Shown: positions 1 through 5,997, counted from the first letter of the stretch. The stretch: 8,601 nucleotides of DNA from Anaerolineae bacterium (GCA_027022125.1 JALVZI010000084.1:1-8601), one strand, 5' to 3'. Translations and numbers: made by a program. Notes: a model not told the origin generated them from the sequence alone.

Positions 1-307
1 CGGCAATTTTCCCGATGAGACAGATGCCCACACTTTCCGCGCTGAATTGCCCGGCATGGTCGGCAATGGTGGTCAGCGGCTGGGTCTGGTAAATTTCGCC
101 CGTGTCGGTGACGCAATAATGGTAGGCGATGCCGGGGCGCGGGTGTTTCGGATTGTTGGCTTGAAACTCCGCAATCCGCTGCGGTGTGACCGTCGGCGGG
201 GTGGCGGTATGGTTCAGCACAAATTGCCGAATTTGGCTGAGCAGTCGGGTGGGGTATGGCGGCAAATTCGGGTTGGTGGGCAGGGTGGCGCTGATGTCCT
301 GAATGTT
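1..307 (-). repeat. PGRP-domain direct repeat, downstream copy (truncated by window edge)
   Basis: This segment is a direct repeat of 934-1240, offset by 933 bp (311 codons, in frame). It encodes the second PGRP/amidase-like domain of the leftward hydrolase. A hand alignment gives roughly nine identical bases in ten, with most differences at the domain's far end near base 1. The repeat probably continues past the window. Confidence 0.85.
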
Positions 308-2305
308 CAACTGCCCCGGCGAAACCACCGGTTCGGAAATACTGCCGGCGGTAATGACGATATTCGGCAAATCGAGCGCGGGCTGGTTTTGGTCGGCAAA
401 CCATGTCACCATTTCCTGCACCATATCCCACCGCAGATGATATGTGCCGGGGGTGGCGGGGGTGCGCAGTTGCGCCTGCAAACTGACTACCTGCCCCGGC
501 GGCACATCGAACGGCAGCACGGTGCGAAAATCGAGATGGGGGGGAAACTGCACCAATTGCCCCTGCGGGGTGAACCAGCGAAAGCCGAGATGGAACGGAT
601 TTGTGCCGCCCGCCATCCATGTGAATTTTCCGGTATTTTTGACGGTGACGGGCACGGTGAGCGTTTGGTTGGCGGGCATTTGGTTGGGTGTGCCGTGGTT
701 CAGATATTCGGCGCGATAGCCGGGCACCGCCGAAACACCTTCCGCCAGCATTTGCTGCGCCTGTGCCACCAAACCCGGCTTCCACTGGTCGAATGTGTCG
801 CCGGGGCTGGCGGTGACTGCCAATTCCCGATACCCCAAAATGGTACTGCCGTCCAGCGGTATATTCAATTCCACCGACAGATTCGCCAGCAGTGCGGCGG
901 TGGCTTCCAGTTGCGCGGCGGGGGGTGGCGTGTCGGTAAAATCGCCGATGAGACACAGCCCCACGCTATCTGCGCTGAATTGCCCGGCGTGGTCGGAAAT
1001 GGTTTCCAGCGGCTGGGTCTGGTAAATTTCGCCCGTGTCGGTGATGCAGTAATGGTAGGCGATGCCGGGGCGCGGGTGTTTCTGGTTGGTAGTTTGGAAC
1101 TCCGCAATTCGCTGCGGCGTGATTGTCGGCGGGGTGGCGGTATGGTTCAGCACAAATTGCCGAATTTGGCTGAGCGAGCGGGTGGGGTACGGCGGCAAAT
1201 TTGGGTTGGTGGGCAGGGTGGCGCTGATGTCCTGCACGTTAATTTCGGGCGCGGGCGGTTTTTGCGGCACAAAATCAGGGTCGTATTTAAAATTGAATTT
1301 CACCGCCTCTTTTAAGTCCTGCTGAACTTTCTTTTTCGGTTTTATCGTCCATTCATCATCGGTAGACCAGCGATAGAGTGCCACACACCGAATTTGCTGA
1401 TGCCCTTCTTTGTTCCAATTGTTAATCTCTCGATAGACGTTTTTCACCCAGCCGCTGTTCACATCGGGCCAGCGCGAACCGTCGGGGTTTTTGTCGCCGT
1501 TCGCTTCGGTGATATACACCGGCAAATGTCGAAACGCCCACGGGATGGCGTTCATTTGGTCTCGGTAGGTGCGAAATTGAAAATAATACCGGCGGGCTTC
1601 CGGCGGATGTTGCATTTTCTCATCGCTGAAAATTAAATTGGGGTCGTAGCCGTGCGAATAGGCGTGCAGCGCGATACCGTCGCAGTTTTCCGCGCCGATT
1701 GCCACCAGCATATCGTGCAGATAGCGAATATAATCGCCCCAAAAACCGTTGTATGGCGGTATGTTCGGCGCACCGGGAATTTTGTTGGCGGGATACACAC
1801 CCTGCGGGTCGGCTTCGTACCATGTTTCAAAATTCCACGGGGCAATGGGGCTGGTGAGCACTTGGTCGTTTCGGTGACCGGGCACGTTTTTGATGGCTTC
1901 TCGCACCTGACGGTAGCAATCGGCGTATTTTCGCGGGGTGATGATTTCGCCGGGGGGTTGCTCGCGGCGCATGTTCACTTCGTTACCGATAATCCAAATA
2001 TGCGCCCCTTTTGAGGCTTTCACAAAATTGGCGGCACGCTGGGCAAAATTTAAGTATTGTGACGAATGAGGAATGGTGCCGGTGTTATCGGCGTAAGTGT
2101 GATTGAGGCGTACAATTACGCCGAAACCTTTATCGGCTATTTTGCGGTAATCGCGTCCGCCATAGTCATGGGGGTTCGAGCCGATTTCTTCGGTGATGAC
2201 ATACCAGCCCTTGGCTTTGGTGCCGGTGCGCATCAGTTTTTCGCTGGCGGTTTCGTGGTCGTGTATCGCGTAAATATATTCGTTTTCGCCGTAGGGAACT
2301 GCCAT
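1..2305 (-). CDS. Multidomain cell-wall-type hydrolase: glycoside hydrolase, PGRP/amidase-like, NBR1-like Ig, second PGRP/amidase-like; 3' end outside window
   Basis: The frame is open for 768 codons with no stop and leaves the left edge, so the C-terminus is missing. The ATG at 2305 is chosen because AGGAG (2316-2312) lies 6 nt upstream. Residues about 1-350 look like a clan GH-A (beta/alpha)8 glycoside hydrolase: WIIGNEVN puts a candidate acid/base at E109 and VYITEANG a candidate nucleophile at E267. Residues about 368-505 resemble a PGRP/Amidase_2 domain (VLNHTA with H388, then YHYCITDTGEIYQTQ and SVGLCLIG). Residues about 529-650 match the NBR1-type Ig-like domain (VTVKNTGKFTWMAGGTNPF, LRWDMVQE). 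A second PGRP starts near residue 680 (H699). Lipid-anchor and signal-peptide features are absent at the N-terminus, which is odd for a wall-active protein. In PGRP 1 two usual zinc-ligand positions read Y492 and S500, so amidase activity there is doubtful. The family assignments are by motif; the exact GH family is not resolved. It follows the small membrane protein gene by 24 bp, probably as one operon. Confidence 0.85.
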   Translation of the reverse strand, partial: MAVPYGENEYIYAIHDHETASEKLMRTGTKAKGWYVITEEIGSNPHDYGGRDYRKIADKGFGVIVRLNHTYADNTGTIPHSSQYLNFAQRAANFVKASKGAHIWIIGNEVNMRREQPPGEIITPRKYADCYRQVREAIKNVPGHRNDQVLTSPIAPWNFETWYEADPQGVYPANKIPGAPNIPPYNGFWGDYIRYLHDMLVAIGAENCDGIALHAYSHGYDPNLIFSDEKMQHPPEARRYYFQFRTYRDQMNAIPWAFRHLPVYITEANGDKNPDGSRWPDVNSGWVKNVYREINNWNKEGHQQIRCVALYRWSTDDEWTIKPKKKVQQDLKEAVKFNFKYDPDFVPQKPPAPEINVQDISATLPTNPNLPPYPTRSLSQIRQFVLNHTATPPTITPQRIAEFQTTNQKHPRPGIAYHYCITDTGEIYQTQPLETISDHAGQFSADSVGLCLIGDFTDTPPPAAQLEATAALLANLSVELNIPLDGSTILGYRELAVTASPGDTFDQWKPGLVAQAQQMLAEGVSAVPGYRAEYLNHGTPNQMPANQTLTVPVTVKNTGKFTWMAGGTNPFHLGFRWFTPQGQLVQFPPHLDFRTVLPFDVPPGQVVSLQAQLRTPATPGTYHLRWDMVQEMVTWFADQNQPALDLPNIVITAGSISEPVVSPGQLNIQDISATLPTNPNLPPYPTRLLSQIRQFVLNHTATPPTVTPQRIAEFQANNPKHPRPGIAYHYCVTDTGEIYQTQPLTTIADHAGQFSAESVGICLIGKIA
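934..1240 (-). repeat. PGRP-domain direct repeat, upstream copy
   Basis: This is the partner of the repeat at 1-307, encoding the first PGRP/amidase-like domain. Both copies begin with an identical-looking linker (N-V/I-QDISATLPTNPNLPPYPTR), so the duplicated unit includes the linker as well as the domain. The NBR1-like domain (about 360-720) lies between the copies and is not duplicated inside the window. Confidence 0.85.
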
Positions 2306-2329
2306 GGCTCGCTCCTGATTTTGGTGGGG

Positions 2330-2548
2330 TTATGCAATTTCCCACAGCGACGGGATGGGGGTCGGTGTGGGTGGGGGAAAATTCCAATGGTTCAGCGCGG
2401 AGAATATCACCGGATGCGCCAGCAACAGCACCAGCGACACAATCAGCAGCAGAATGATAACTTTCGCCACCGGCGACAGTGTGCGCGGTTCGGTTTCAGA
2501 ATCGGCATCGGGGTAATTCGGGTCAACATCCGGCAAAAAATCTGACAT
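2330..2548 (-). CDS. Small single-pass membrane protein, 72 aa
   Basis: The gene is supported by a good ribosome-binding site (AGGAG at 2559-2555, 6 nt before the ATG) and by tight spacing to the following hydrolase gene. The protein has an acidic, Pro-rich N-terminus (residues 1-25, MSDFLPDVDPNYPDADSETE), one strongly hydrophobic segment at about residues 28-52 (VAKVIILLLIVSLVLLLAHP), and a short tail with PPPTPTPIP. I do not recognise a family. The layout fits an N-in, C-out bitopic protein, with the Pro/Thr stretch as a spacer on the outer side; topology is inferred. Because it precedes a wall-type hydrolase that lacks a signal peptide, it could help anchor or export that enzyme, in the manner of a holin or an assembly factor. 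Nothing in the sequence proves this. Confidence 0.75.
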   Translation of the reverse strand: MSDFLPDVDPNYPDADSETEPRTLSPVAKVIILLLIVSLVLLLAHPVIFSALNHWNFPPPTPTPIPSLWEIA

Positions 2549-2565
2549 GGTTATCTCCTGTGTTG

Positions 2566-2594
2566 ATTCTCTACTATCCGGCGAAATATGTCAA
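2566..2594 (-). promoter_or_regulatory. Candidate sigma70-type promoter for the leftward membrane-protein/hydrolase operon
   Basis: Read leftward, a perfect TTGACA (2594-2589) is followed after 17 bp by GAGAAT (2571-2566), which matches the -10 consensus at four of six positions. The predicted start near 2559 would leave only about ten leader bases, with the Shine-Dalgarno at the very 5' end, so the exact -10 may be wrong. The response-regulator boxes at 2607-2650 lie just upstream of this -35. Confidence 0.45.
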
Positions 2595-2606
2595 GCCTAT
2601 TGCAAA

Positions 2607-2662
2607 ATCTCACAAAACATTCATCAAATCTCCACAAGATTTCCATATTTGGATGCTATACT
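2607..2662 (+). promoter_or_regulatory. Promoter P1 with 11-bp direct-repeat response-regulator boxes
   Basis: Two clear 11-bp repeats, tctccacaaga (2629-2639) and tttccatattt (2640-2650), abut one another. Two weaker in-phase units precede them (2607-2617 and 2618-2628, each with CA at positions 5-6). Exactly 6 bp later comes an extended -10, TGC-TATACT (-10 at 2657-2662), with no recognisable -35. This is the layout of class II promoters activated by OmpR/PhoB-type regulators. It drives the secreted Met/His-rich protein gene at 2727. The same arrangement occurs at 3342-3386 and 5998-6053. Confidence 0.7.
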
Positions 2663-2669
2663 GAAGTCA

Positions 2670-2692
2670 AATCAACAAAACAACGGTTGATT
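2670..2692 (+). other. 5'-terminal mRNA stem-loop in the leader of the secreted protein gene
   Basis: AATCAAC (2670-2676) and GTTGATT (2686-2692) form a perfect 7-bp stem with a 9-nt loop. It begins at about the transcription start predicted from the -10 at 2657-2662. A 5'-end stem-loop of this kind commonly protects mRNA from 5'-dependent decay; that role is inferred. Confidence 0.45.
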
Positions 2693-2726
2693 GAAAAAAT
2701 TACAAAAATAAAAATGGAGATAAAAA

Positions 2727-3272
2727 ATGAAAACTTTATTGAAAGTAATCGGAATTGTAGCAGTGGTTGGTATTGTTGGTGCAGTGATTGTCGGTGCGGT
2801 GGCATTTGCGCAGGGACCGCAACAGAATTTTAACCCGCAAAATTTCGCCGGGCAGATGAGACACGGATTTCAGCAGGGTATGCACGGTCAAACGCACGGG
2901 CTGATGGGCGAAGATATGGAAGAAACCATGCACACCGCCATTGCCGATGCGCTGGGCATGAGTGAAGCCGATTTTGAAGCCGAAATGAACGCCGGCAAAA
3001 CGATGTTCGATATTGCCGCCGAACAAGGTGTGGATGTGAACACCGTCTGGGCAGCGATGCAATCTGCCCGCGCCGATGCCTTGCAGCAAGCCGTGGCGAA
3101 TGGCACGCTCACCCAAGAGCAAGCCGACTGGATGAGCCAGATGGGTCATCAACACGGCGGCATAACCGGTGGTCAAATGGGCGGACACGGACACGGTTCA
3201 CACAAACACGGTTCGCACGGTGGCAACGGTGGTCAGCACAACGGCGACTGCCCGTACAACACTGCACAGTAA
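2727..3272 (+). CDS. Secreted Met/His-rich helical protein, putative metal-binding (DUF2680-like core)
   Basis: The start is set by GGAGA (2716-2720) 6 nt before the ATG. The protein has 181 residues: a signal peptide (K2, K6, hydrophobic 8-27) with a likely cleavage after AFA at A28; a Met/His-rich segment at 44-69 (QMRHGFQQGMHGQTHGLMG); a helical core at about 70-136 (IADALGMSEADFEAEMNAGK, MFDIAAEQGVDVNTVWAAMQ, TLTQEQADWM); and a His/Gly-rich tail at 139-171 (GGHGHGSHKHGSHGG) ending with a lone Cys at 175. The core resembles small secreted proteins grouped under DUF2680, whose function is unknown. The Met and His clusters suggest binding of soft or borderline metals such as copper, silver, nickel or zinc; this is inferred. 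Its promoter carries the same repeats as the adjacent response-regulator gene, so it is a probable target of that system. A strong terminator follows, making it a single-gene transcript. Confidence 0.85.
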   Translation: MKTLLKVIGIVAVVGIVGAVIVGAVAFAQGPQQNFNPQNFAGQMRHGFQQGMHGQTHGLMGEDMEETMHTAIADALGMSEADFEAEMNAGKTMFDIAAEQGVDVNTVWAAMQSARADALQQAVANGTLTQEQADWMSQMGHQHGGITGGQMGGHGHGSHKHGSHGGNGGQHNGDCPYNTAQ

Positions 3273-3298
3273 CACACGTTCATTCTTCTCTCCCCTCT

Positions 3299-3334
3299 AT
3301 CCCGCCTGCCGAAAATTCGGTGGGCGGGATTTTT
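3299..3334 (+). terminator. Rho-independent terminator after the secreted Met/His-rich protein gene
   Basis: CCCGCC (3301-3306) pairs with GGCGGG (3323-3328). The stem continues through two G-T pairs and CCGA/TCGG to an AAAT loop, and is extended outward by two A-T pairs. It is followed by TTTTT (3330-3334). It lies 27 bp after the stop codon at 3272. Confidence 0.85.
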
Positions 3335-3341
3335 CATTTCT

Positions 3342-3386
3342 TCTGCACATCCTCTCCATATTTTTTCCACATTTCTGTGATATAAT
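3342..3386 (+). promoter_or_regulatory. Promoter P2 of the response-regulator gene, with 11-bp direct-repeat boxes (autoregulation)
   Basis: Three in-phase 11-bp units, tctgcacatcc (3342-3352), tctccatattt (3353-3363) and tttccacattt (3364-3374), are followed after exactly 6 bp by an extended -10, TGA-TATAAT (-10 at 3381-3386). No -35 box is seen. The identical geometry at 2607-2662 and 5998-6053 points to one activator, and its presence at the regulator's own promoter implies positive autoregulation. Confidence 0.72.
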
Positions 3387-3388
3387 AC

Positions 3389-3420
3389 GAGCGAATGAGC
3401 GAATGAGCGAATGGGCAAAT
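3389..3420 (+). repeat. 8-bp tandem repeat (GAGCGAAT) in the response-regulator leader
   Basis: Three perfect GAGCGAAT copies (3389-3412) and a degenerate fourth (gggcaaat, 3413-3420) lie between the predicted transcription start and the start codon. Each copy creates an ATG that opens a very short reading frame. No Shine-Dalgarno is visible in this leader. Confidence 0.8.
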
Positions 3421-3453
3421 GACGAGTGACCAATGACAAATAACAAACGACCA

Positions 3454-4158
3454 ATGATAGACAAACGCATTTTAGTGGTTGATGATGATAAAGAAATTGT
3501 GCGGCTGGTGCGCGCCTATTTGGAGCAGGCGGGATTTGTGGTGCTCACCGCGTTTGACGGCGAAACCGCCCTGCACACCATCCGCCGCGAAAAACCCGAT
3601 TTGGTGGTACTCGACCTGATGCTGCCCGACCGCGACGGCTGGGACATCACCCGTGTGGTGCGCAGCGATACTGCCATCGCCGCCACACCCATCATCATGC
3701 TGACCGCCCGCGTGGAAGACACCGACAAAATCATCGGGCTAGAGTTGGGCGCAGACGATTATATCGCCAAACCATTTAACCCGCGCGAAGTGGTGGCGCG
3801 GGTGCGCTCGGTGCTGCGGCGCAGCCAACCCGCCCCCGCCGCCGAAAAATCGCGCGTGCTGCAGGTGGGCGAACTCATTTTGGATTTAGGGCGGCACGAA
3901 GTGATGATGGCGGGCAACCCCGTTGAAGTGACCCCCACCGAGTTTAAACTGCTGCAAATTCTCATCGAAAGTCCCGGCTATGCCTTCACCCGCTCGGAGT
4001 TGATTGAGCAGGGGCTGGGCTATGAATATGAAGGCATGGAACGCACGCTCGACAGCCACATCAAAAACCTGCGCCGCAAAATCGAACCCGACCCCAAACA
4101 CCCCGTTTACATTCAAACCGTGTATGGCGTGGGGTATCGCCTGTCGCCACCGGCGTAA
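3454..4158 (+). CDS. OmpR/PhoB-family two-component response regulator
   Basis: The product is a full-length DNA-binding response regulator of 234 residues from the ATG at 3454; an in-frame ATG at 3433 would add seven. Neither start has a Shine-Dalgarno. The later one gives the usual N-terminus (MIDKRILVVDDDK). With numbering from 3454, the receiver domain (about 3-123) has the acidic pocket D10/D11, the phospho-acceptor D54 (VVLDLMLPDRDGW), T84 (MLTAR) and K106 (IAKPF). The C-terminal winged helix (about 138-231) has the typical EVTPTEFKLLQ, a recognition helix at about 197-211 (RTLDSHIKNLRRKIE) and VYGVGYRL. The kinase gene lies 187 bp downstream. The promoter carries the 11-bp repeats also found before the genes at 2727 and 6108, so the protein probably activates its own gene and both of those. 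All key residues are present. The specific named subfamily is not resolvable. Confidence 0.95.
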   Translation: MIDKRILVVDDDKEIVRLVRAYLEQAGFVVLTAFDGETALHTIRREKPDLVVLDLMLPDRDGWDITRVVRSDTAIAATPIIMLTARVEDTDKIIGLELGADDYIAKPFNPREVVARVRSVLRRSQPAPAAEKSRVLQVGELILDLGRHEVMMAGNPVEVTPTEFKLLQILIESPGYAFTRSELIEQGLGYEYEGMERTLDSHIKNLRRKIEPDPKHPVYIQTVYGVGYRLSPPA

Positions 4159-4234
4159 AAAAGGAAGGATGGTGTGGGTATGGTTCATTTTACGGACACC
4201 CCGTTTTTAAATTGCAATCTGTTGCCAATACCCT

Positions 4235-4280
4235 CGTGAAACGTGATGCGTGAAATCAGGCTCACGTTTCACGTATCACG
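4235..4280 (+). repeat. Inverted repeat (CGTGAAACGTGA) between regulator and kinase genes
   Basis: CGTGAAACGTGA (4235-4246) is perfectly complementary to TCACGTTTCACG (4262-4273), with 15 bp between. An alternative near-perfect 14-bp pairing, CGTGATGCGTGAAA (4242-4255) against 4267-4280, overlaps it. No T-tract follows, so it is not a standard terminator. It lies in the 187-bp gap between the two genes and could be a dispersed palindrome, an operator or an RNA processing site that lowers kinase expression. The rest of the gap (4159-4345) shows no promoter or credible gene. Confidence 0.75.
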
Positions 4281-4345
4281 ATTTATCCGCTACAGCAATC
4301 CGGCGCGAGCGCAAAAACACCTCTGATAAAAATGCAGGACATTCT

Positions 4346-5740
4346 ATGAACAAACTTTGGGTAAAATTAACCATCGCCTTTTTCGCCGTCACACTCATCG
4401 GGCTGATAGCGGTTGCCCTGCTGATAAACAATCGGGTCAGCACCCAATTTCGAAATTTTGTGGTGCGCAACGATATGATGAGTTCGCCGCTTGTCGCATC
4501 ACTGGAATCATTTTATGCCAAACACGGCAACTGGACGGGTGTGAAAACAGTTTTTGAAACCACCACCCCCGGTATGGGTATGGGGATGGGACACGGTGCA
4601 AGAGTGGGGCACGGTGCGGGGATACCGCACGGAATGGGCAGTCTCACGCTCACCGATGCCGCCGGAAATGTGGTTTTCAGTCACCGCACCGACCTGCCCG
4701 CCACCCTTTCGCCCGCCGAACTCGCCGACGCGCTCCCGCTGGAAGTCGGCGGGCAGACCGTTGGCTATCTGCACTTTCTGCCACCCGGCAAAAGCGATTT
4801 GACCGCTGCGGAACAAGCCTTTCTGCAAAAAGTAAACCTGTCCATCCTGCAAGCGGGACTCATCGCCGCTGTGCTGGGGCTGGTACTCGGACTCGTCATC
4901 GCGCGCGGGTTGAGCGCACCGCTGCAATCGCTGTCCACCGCCGCCCGGCGCATCGCCCATGGCGATTTGAGCCAGCGCGTCCCCGAAAAAGGCTCGGAGG
5001 AAATTGCCGAACTGGCGCACTCGTTCAACGAAATGGCGGCGGCGCTGGCGCAAGCCGAAACACTGCGCCAAAATTTGGTGGCAGATGTGGCGCACGAACT
5101 CCGCACCCCGCTGACGGTATTGCAGGGCAATCTGCGCGCCATTCTCGATGGGGTGTACCAGTTGGACAAAACCGAAATTACCCGCCTGTACGACCAAACC
5201 CGCCATCTGATTCGGCTGGTGAATGACCTGCGCGAACTGACGCAAGCCGAAGCGGGACAATTGCCGCTCAATCGGGTTACAGTGAACCTGAACACGCTGG
5301 CGGGCGATACCCTTTCGCTGTTTGAACCGGTCGCTGCCGCCGAAAATATCACCCTGCGTGCCGACCTGCCCGCCGATTTGCCGCCGGTTTCCGCCGACCG
5401 CGAGCGGCTGTTGCAGGTATTGCACAATCTGCTGGCGAATGCCATCCGGCACACCCCGGCGGGCGGCACGGTGACACTGCGCGGCGGAGCAGACGGCGGC
5501 TCGGTGTGGCTGGCGGTGTCCGACACCGGCGAAGGTATTGCACCAGAGGATTTGCCGCGCGTGTTCGACCGATTCTACCGCGCCGACCGCGCCCGCACCC
5601 GCAGCACGGGTGGTTCCGGGCTGGGGCTGGCGATTGCCCGCGCCATCGTCACCGCGCACGGCGGCGAAATTTCCGCCGCCAGCGACGGCATCGCCGGGCG
5701 GGGCAGCACCTTCACCGTGCGACTGCCACAAGAACTATAA
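4346..5740 (+). CDS. Membrane sensor histidine kinase with a Met/His-rich extracytoplasmic loop
   Basis: The ATG at 4346 is chosen because AGGA (4336-4339) lies 6 nt upstream and the protein then begins directly with a transmembrane segment; the frame extends further upstream without signals. The product has 464 residues: TM1 about 7-28; an extracytoplasmic sensor loop about 29-165; TM2 about 167-187; HAMP about 188-240; HisKA with phospho-acceptor H250 (DVAHELRTPL); and HATPase_c with N-box NLLANAIRH (361-369), G1 SDTGEGI (D393) and G2 GGSGLGLAIA (422-431). It autophosphorylates and should act with the response regulator encoded just upstream. The sensor loop carries a Gly/Met/His patch at 75-98 (PGMGMGMGHG, HGMG) with M77, M79, M81, H83, H89, H95 and M97, which could ligate a metal ion; this is inferred. 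The same composition appears in the secreted protein at 2727. All catalytic motifs are intact. Confidence 0.95.
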   Translation: MNKLWVKLTIAFFAVTLIGLIAVALLINNRVSTQFRNFVVRNDMMSSPLVASLESFYAKHGNWTGVKTVFETTTPGMGMGMGHGARVGHGAGIPHGMGSLTLTDAAGNVVFSHRTDLPATLSPAELADALPLEVGGQTVGYLHFLPPGKSDLTAAEQAFLQKVNLSILQAGLIAAVLGLVLGLVIARGLSAPLQSLSTAARRIAHGDLSQRVPEKGSEEIAELAHSFNEMAAALAQAETLRQNLVADVAHELRTPLTVLQGNLRAILDGVYQLDKTEITRLYDQTRHLIRLVNDLRELTQAEAGQLPLNRVTVNLNTLAGDTLSLFEPVAAAENITLRADLPADLPPVSADRERLLQVLHNLLANAIRHTPAGGTVTLRGGADGGSVWLAVSDTGEGIAPEDLPRVFDRFYRADRARTRSTGGSGLGLAIARAIVTAHGGEISAASDGIAGRGSTFTVRLPQEL

Positions 5741-5800
5741 ACTGGTTGAAACTTTTTAACGGTGCATAAAATCTACTGCAATCAACTCTGATTTTGGGTT

Positions 5801-5883
5801 ATGTCATTCCCGCGAAAGCGGGAATCCATCATGTCTCGCTATGGATTCCGGATATTTCCCTGCGGGAAATTCCGGAATGACAT
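5801..5883 (+). mobile_element. Palindromic two-hairpin element A (REPIN/MITE-like, dRS3-type ATTCCC core)
   Basis: The 83-bp unit is bounded by inverted ends ATGTCATTCC and GGAATGACAT. Hairpin 1 is ATTCCCGC-GAAA-GCGGGAAT (5806-5825). Hairpin 2 (5845-5878) pairs ATTCCGGA with TCCGGAAT and then ATTTCCC with GGGAAAT, around one bulged T and a 3-nt loop. The copy at 6980-7063 has the same parts in opposite orientation. The ATTCCC...GGGAAT core is of the kind known from dispersed repeats such as neisserial dRS3. It lies after the kinase stop codon and may also limit read-through. Confidence 0.8.
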
Positions 5884-5932
5884 TTAAAATCTGCAAAATC
5901 TGTGGATGAAATCCAGCCTGTCCAAAAGTTTC

Positions 5933-5989
5933 AGTCCACAAATAGAAGCAGATAACAAAAAAATCTGTGTTAATCTGTGGACTATTTTT
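5933..5989 (+). repeat. Imperfect palindrome followed by a T-run; possible weak terminator
   Basis: AGTCCACA (5933-5940) pairs with TGTGGACT (5976-5983), and CAGAT (5949-5953) with ATCTG (5963-5967), leaving partly mismatched 8-nt sides between. ATTTTT follows (5984-5989). The segment contains the simple-repeat text aaatctgtgttaatctgtgg, and a related piece occurs at about 5886-5906. It could be an intergenic repeat or a terminator insulating the promoter at 5998-6053 from the kinase gene. Bases 5741-5800 and 5884-5932 show nothing else. Confidence 0.45.
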
Positions 5990-5997
5990 CATCCGCA

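Noticed and set aside
47..1315. 422-codon open frame on the plus strand
   Set aside because: It is antisense to the hydrolase frame, which shows clear PGRP and NBR1 motifs. Its internal similarity only mirrors the PGRP duplication, and no ribosome-binding site is seen.
2736..3194. 152-codon open frame on the minus strand
   Set aside because: It is a shadow of the secreted Met/His-rich gene, which has a signal peptide, a good ribosome-binding site, a promoter and a terminator.
3389..3420. Possible CRISPR-like array
   Set aside because: The repeat unit is 8 bp and directly tandem, with no spacers, and no cas gene is present in the window.
4169..4210. 13-codon ORF after AAGGAAGG
   Set aside because: The purine-rich site is only a couple of bases from the ATG, the peptide is tiny, and no conservation can be judged.
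4250..4345. Upstream GTG start that would add 32 residues to the kinase
   Set aside because: The added segment overlaps the inverted repeat, is hydrophilic ahead of TM1 and has no ribosome-binding site. The ATG at 4346 has AGGA at proper spacing.
4508..5731. 407-codon open frame on the minus strand
   Set aside because: It is the complement of the histidine kinase gene, whose H, N, G1 and G2 motifs are intact. The opposite frame is low-complexity and Gly/Arg/Gln-rich, as expected from a GC-biased shadow.
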